From an uncultured Christensenella sp. (lineage in GTDB: Bacteria; Bacillota; Clostridia; Christensenellales; Pumilibacteraceae): DNA of 64,000 nt. This document shows, piece by piece, positions 62,134 to 64,000 of this stretch; position 1 is the first letter of the stretch; every line of letters starts with the position of its first letter. The notes beneath the pieces were generated by a model. That model was given only the letters and a program-made list of their open reading frames with translations. It had not been told where the DNA came from and searched no databases. A program made the position numbers and the translations under genes. The DNA lies in contig CAJTNI010000007.1 of assembly GCA_910577945.1 (NCBI GenBank), forward strand, positions 1 through 64,000. The letters are read 5' to 3'.

Positions 62134-62843
62134 TGCGTATTGTCCTTACCGTCGTCGTCCTTGATTTCGTATCCGAATACGTCGTACTTTTTGCCGTCGT
62201 CGCCGTTCGCGGGCGCGTCCGCCGCAGGCTTATCGGTATCGACGGCGGTCGCAGCGGTATCGGCGTTCCCGTTCTCGGACGAAATCGGCGGCTTTTTTTC
62301 TTTGTCGGAATCGGGCAAGCGTTTAAGCACGAAAATCGACAGCGTGGAAAAAATAAAGTCGAGCGGCAGCAATATCGCCGTGGCAATCACCGCAACCACG
62401 GCATATCCGCCGACCGCCGTCGTCCATTTATCGAAGCTGACGTCTATGCCCGCGGTAAGCACGTACGTAGCGATTACGTAAATAACGCCGAGCGTAACGT
62501 TGAAATACACTGCGGAAATCAACACGCGCAGCACGGCGCGCTTGGGCTTGAAATAGTCGTACCTGTGCGCAAAGCTCGTTATAACGCCGTACGGCGCGAA
62601 CATAATCGCCAAAAAAAGCCATTTGACCGACAGCCCGCTCATGGCGAACATTATTCCGACGGTGGCTATCGCGCAAAGTATGCCGTGCGGTACTCCGCCG
62701 CGTCGGCACGCCAAAAATATGCAAAATGCCGCTATATATAACGGCATTACGCTCATAGGCAGGTACACTGTGACCGCGCACATAATCACGGCGAGCGCGG
62801 TACAAACCGCCGCTACCGTTATTTTTCTCGTATTGCTCCGCAA
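62130..62843 (-). CDS. Membrane protein, possibly an ECF transporter S component
   Basis: The 237-residue protein starts RKITVAAVCTALAVIM, which is a common opening of ECF substrate-binding (S) components, and has five or six spans in its first 170 residues. A polar, low-complexity cytoplasmic tail of about 65 residues follows (acidic, Ala/Asp-rich), which is unusual for S components. It starts with TTG at 62843, one base after the stop of the J-domain gene. Substrate unknown. Confidence 0.6.
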   Translation of the reverse strand: MRSNTRKITVAAVCTALAVIMCAVTVYLPMSVMPLYIAAFCIFLACRRGGVPHGILCAIATVGIMFAMSGLSVKWLFLAIMFAPYGVITSFAHRYDYFKPKRAVLRVLISAVYFNVTLGVIYVIATYVLTAGIDVSFDKWTTAVGGYAVVAVIATAILLPLDFIFSTLSIFVLKRLPDSDKEKKPPISSENGNADTAATAVDTDKPAADAPANGDDGKKYDVFGYEIKDDDGKDNTQ

Positions 62844-62844
62844 C

Positions 62845-63471
62845 CTAGCAGCAACGCATTGCGCTGCACAGACAATCGGTCAAACAGTACGCGCAGCAGC
62901 ACGACGACAGGCAGTTAGCCATGTTGTCCGCCTGCGGCGGCGCGTTGTCGCCGCCCGCGTTGCCGTTGTAATTGCCCTGATTATTCATTGCGGGCGCTTG
63001 CTGCTGCGGCTGCGCTCCGCCCGCCATGGACATTTTGAGCTTGTCGAGCGACGAGCGATATTTGGCGTTGTTCGGGTCGTCCTGCAACGCCATTTCGAGC
63101 TGGGTTTTAGCCTCGGTCAGCCATTCGCGCTTGTAGAACACAATGGCTTGCATATAGTGCCATTCGCCCTTACGCTCGGAAATGGAATCGAGAATATCCT
63201 GCGCCTCGTTGTACTTGCCGTCGCGGATAAGGCTGTCGATTTGACCGTAATCGCCGCCGAACGAGCTTGCGCCGTCCGCTCTTTCGAGGTTTGCGCTGAC
63301 GAGCACCCATGCTTCTTCCAGCTCTTGCAGCTTGCGCGCGCCCTCGTTGCCCTCCTCGCCCGACTTGAACCGCTGCTCGCTGTAAAGCGCGTGCAGCTCG
63401 TCGTACTTGGCTCTTATAACGTCTTTGTCGGCGTTCCTGTCGACGCCGAGAACCGCATAGGGGTCTTTCAT
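62845..63471 (-). CDS. J-domain-like protein without HPD, with Cys-rich tail
   Basis: The 208-residue protein opens with a J-domain-like MKDPYAVLGVDRNADKDVIR, but the HPD that stimulates DnaK is absent: the place reads HALYSEQR. A TPR-like pair of helices follows (about 90-140), then a Gln/Asn/Gly-rich linker and a Cys-rich end (SSCCCAYCLTDC). Such degenerate J proteins occur in Firmicutes; the Cys tail may bind metal or be lipid-modified. It is the first gene of the run down to 61679. Confidence 0.8.
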   Translation of the reverse strand: MKDPYAVLGVDRNADKDVIRAKYDELHALYSEQRFKSGEEGNEGARKLQELEEAWVLVSANLERADGASSFGGDYGQIDSLIRDGKYNEAQDILDSISERKGEWHYMQAIVFYKREWLTEAKTQLEMALQDDPNNAKYRSSLDKLKMSMAGGAQPQQQAPAMNNQGNYNGNAGGDNAPPQADNMANCLSSCCCAYCLTDCLCSAMRCC

Positions 63472-64000
63472 GGTTTTCTCCTTATAAGGGAAATGGTAGT
63501 GTAATGGAATTACAAGCCGTAGGCTTGGCTATTGTCGTGCGCGTTACAAGCGGCATGAGCTTTCCGATATGCGGCGGTTCGCCCGGACCCCTCGACTGCG
63601 CTCGGGGTGACGGGTTATAAACCGCACCGTCTTTAATATAGCGCATATCTGCCCGTAAATGCCATAATTTGCCCATATCGAGCGATTTGAGCGCGGAGCT
63701 TTGACGGCATAGGCGCGGCGGCGCGTCGCCATAGGCAGCAGACGCACACATTGTTATCGCCGTCCGATATACTACGCGCGCGACGGGCAACAGGCGGCGC
63801 TGATGCTTTGCCCACATCGAGTGATTTGAGCGTGTAAACGCGAGCCGCGCAACGCCAAAGGCAAAATACTTGCGCAATGTTGTTGACTAACAATTTTACT
63901 ACGCGCGCGACGGACAGCTGGCGACGAGGCGCGACGGGAGTGTAGAACCACCTACATGACCGAGCGCCGAGGAGCACGCAGTCCGTATTGCGACGCGGAT
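63472..64000. repeat. Intergenic region with dispersed repeats, runs to window end
   Basis: No gene is seen. 63590-63612 is a hairpin form of motif B (ACCCCTCGACTGCGCTCGGG). 63690-63800 and 63833-64000 are two copies of the long repeat also found at 44575-44735; the last copy runs off the window. Frames read across it on the minus strand are not protein-like. Confidence 0.75.

Overview
The window looks like part of the chromosome of an uncultured, spore-forming Clostridia-type Firmicute, probably from an animal gut. The host DNA is GC-rich and its promoters are near-consensus sigma-A (TTGACA, 17 bp, TATAAT). Sporulation or germination genes are present (CwlJ-type hydrolase with a GerQ-like neighbour, a DUF3794/LysM protein), together with the Veg and IspE neighbourhood known from Clostridia and Bacilli. 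This taxonomic reading is inference; there is no 16S gene here.

Layout. 1-980: serine-recombinase remnants ending against a tRNA-Ala. 1.1-5.3 kb (minus): luxS, trpB2, an SRAP/HMCES protein, thioredoxin and an M20 dipeptidase. 5.5-10.9 kb (plus): gltX, ridA, a DivIC-like gene, a GH20 hexosaminidase, ppx/gppA and a frameshifted acetyltransferase. 11-20 kb (minus): germination pair, a large lipoprotein, a CorC/CNNM protein and four surface or membrane proteins of unknown role. 20-25 kb: XRE regulator, orphan histidine kinase, zinc-ribbon protein, a repeat cluster, mntP and a dead XRE gene.

25.46-33.42 kb is an AT-rich integrated element. It carries a TnpX-type large serine recombinase with a TnpW-like protein, a small probable regulator, and a four-gene defence operon: a BcgI-like fused nuclease/methyltransferase, its specificity subunit with 24-bp tandem repeats, an Mrr-like nuclease with Cys pairs, and a coiled-coil TIR protein. 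Upstream of the operon is a strikingly symmetrical inverted-repeat structure. The element appears to have entered the loop of a transcription terminator. The nuclease/TIR pair beside the BcgI-like system is the best candidate in the window for a little-described system.

33.5-52.6 kb is a sugar region. nagA/nagB is followed by a phosphohexomutase and a beta-glucan locus: two GH16 genes (one out of frame with its lipoprotein partner), a ROK repressor, GLUG-repeat lipoproteins, a sugar ABC transporter (two permeases and a binding protein, no ATPase) and a GH94 phosphorylase. The inferred scheme is that surface GH16 cuts beta-glucan, the ABC system imports oligosaccharides, GH94 phosphorolyses them to glucose-1-phosphate, and the mutase makes glucose-6-phosphate.

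52.8-63.5 kb: ispE, DUF3794/LysM, veg, an acidic zinc-ribbon protein, malQ, pckA, rsmA, a PHP phosphatase, a frameshifted small gene, a membrane protein and a degenerate J-domain protein. Dispersed intergenic repeats lie at 23.8-24.4, 44.4-44.7, 52.6-52.8 and 63.5-64.0 kb. Several genes have a promoter placed so close to the ATG that their mRNAs should be leaderless.
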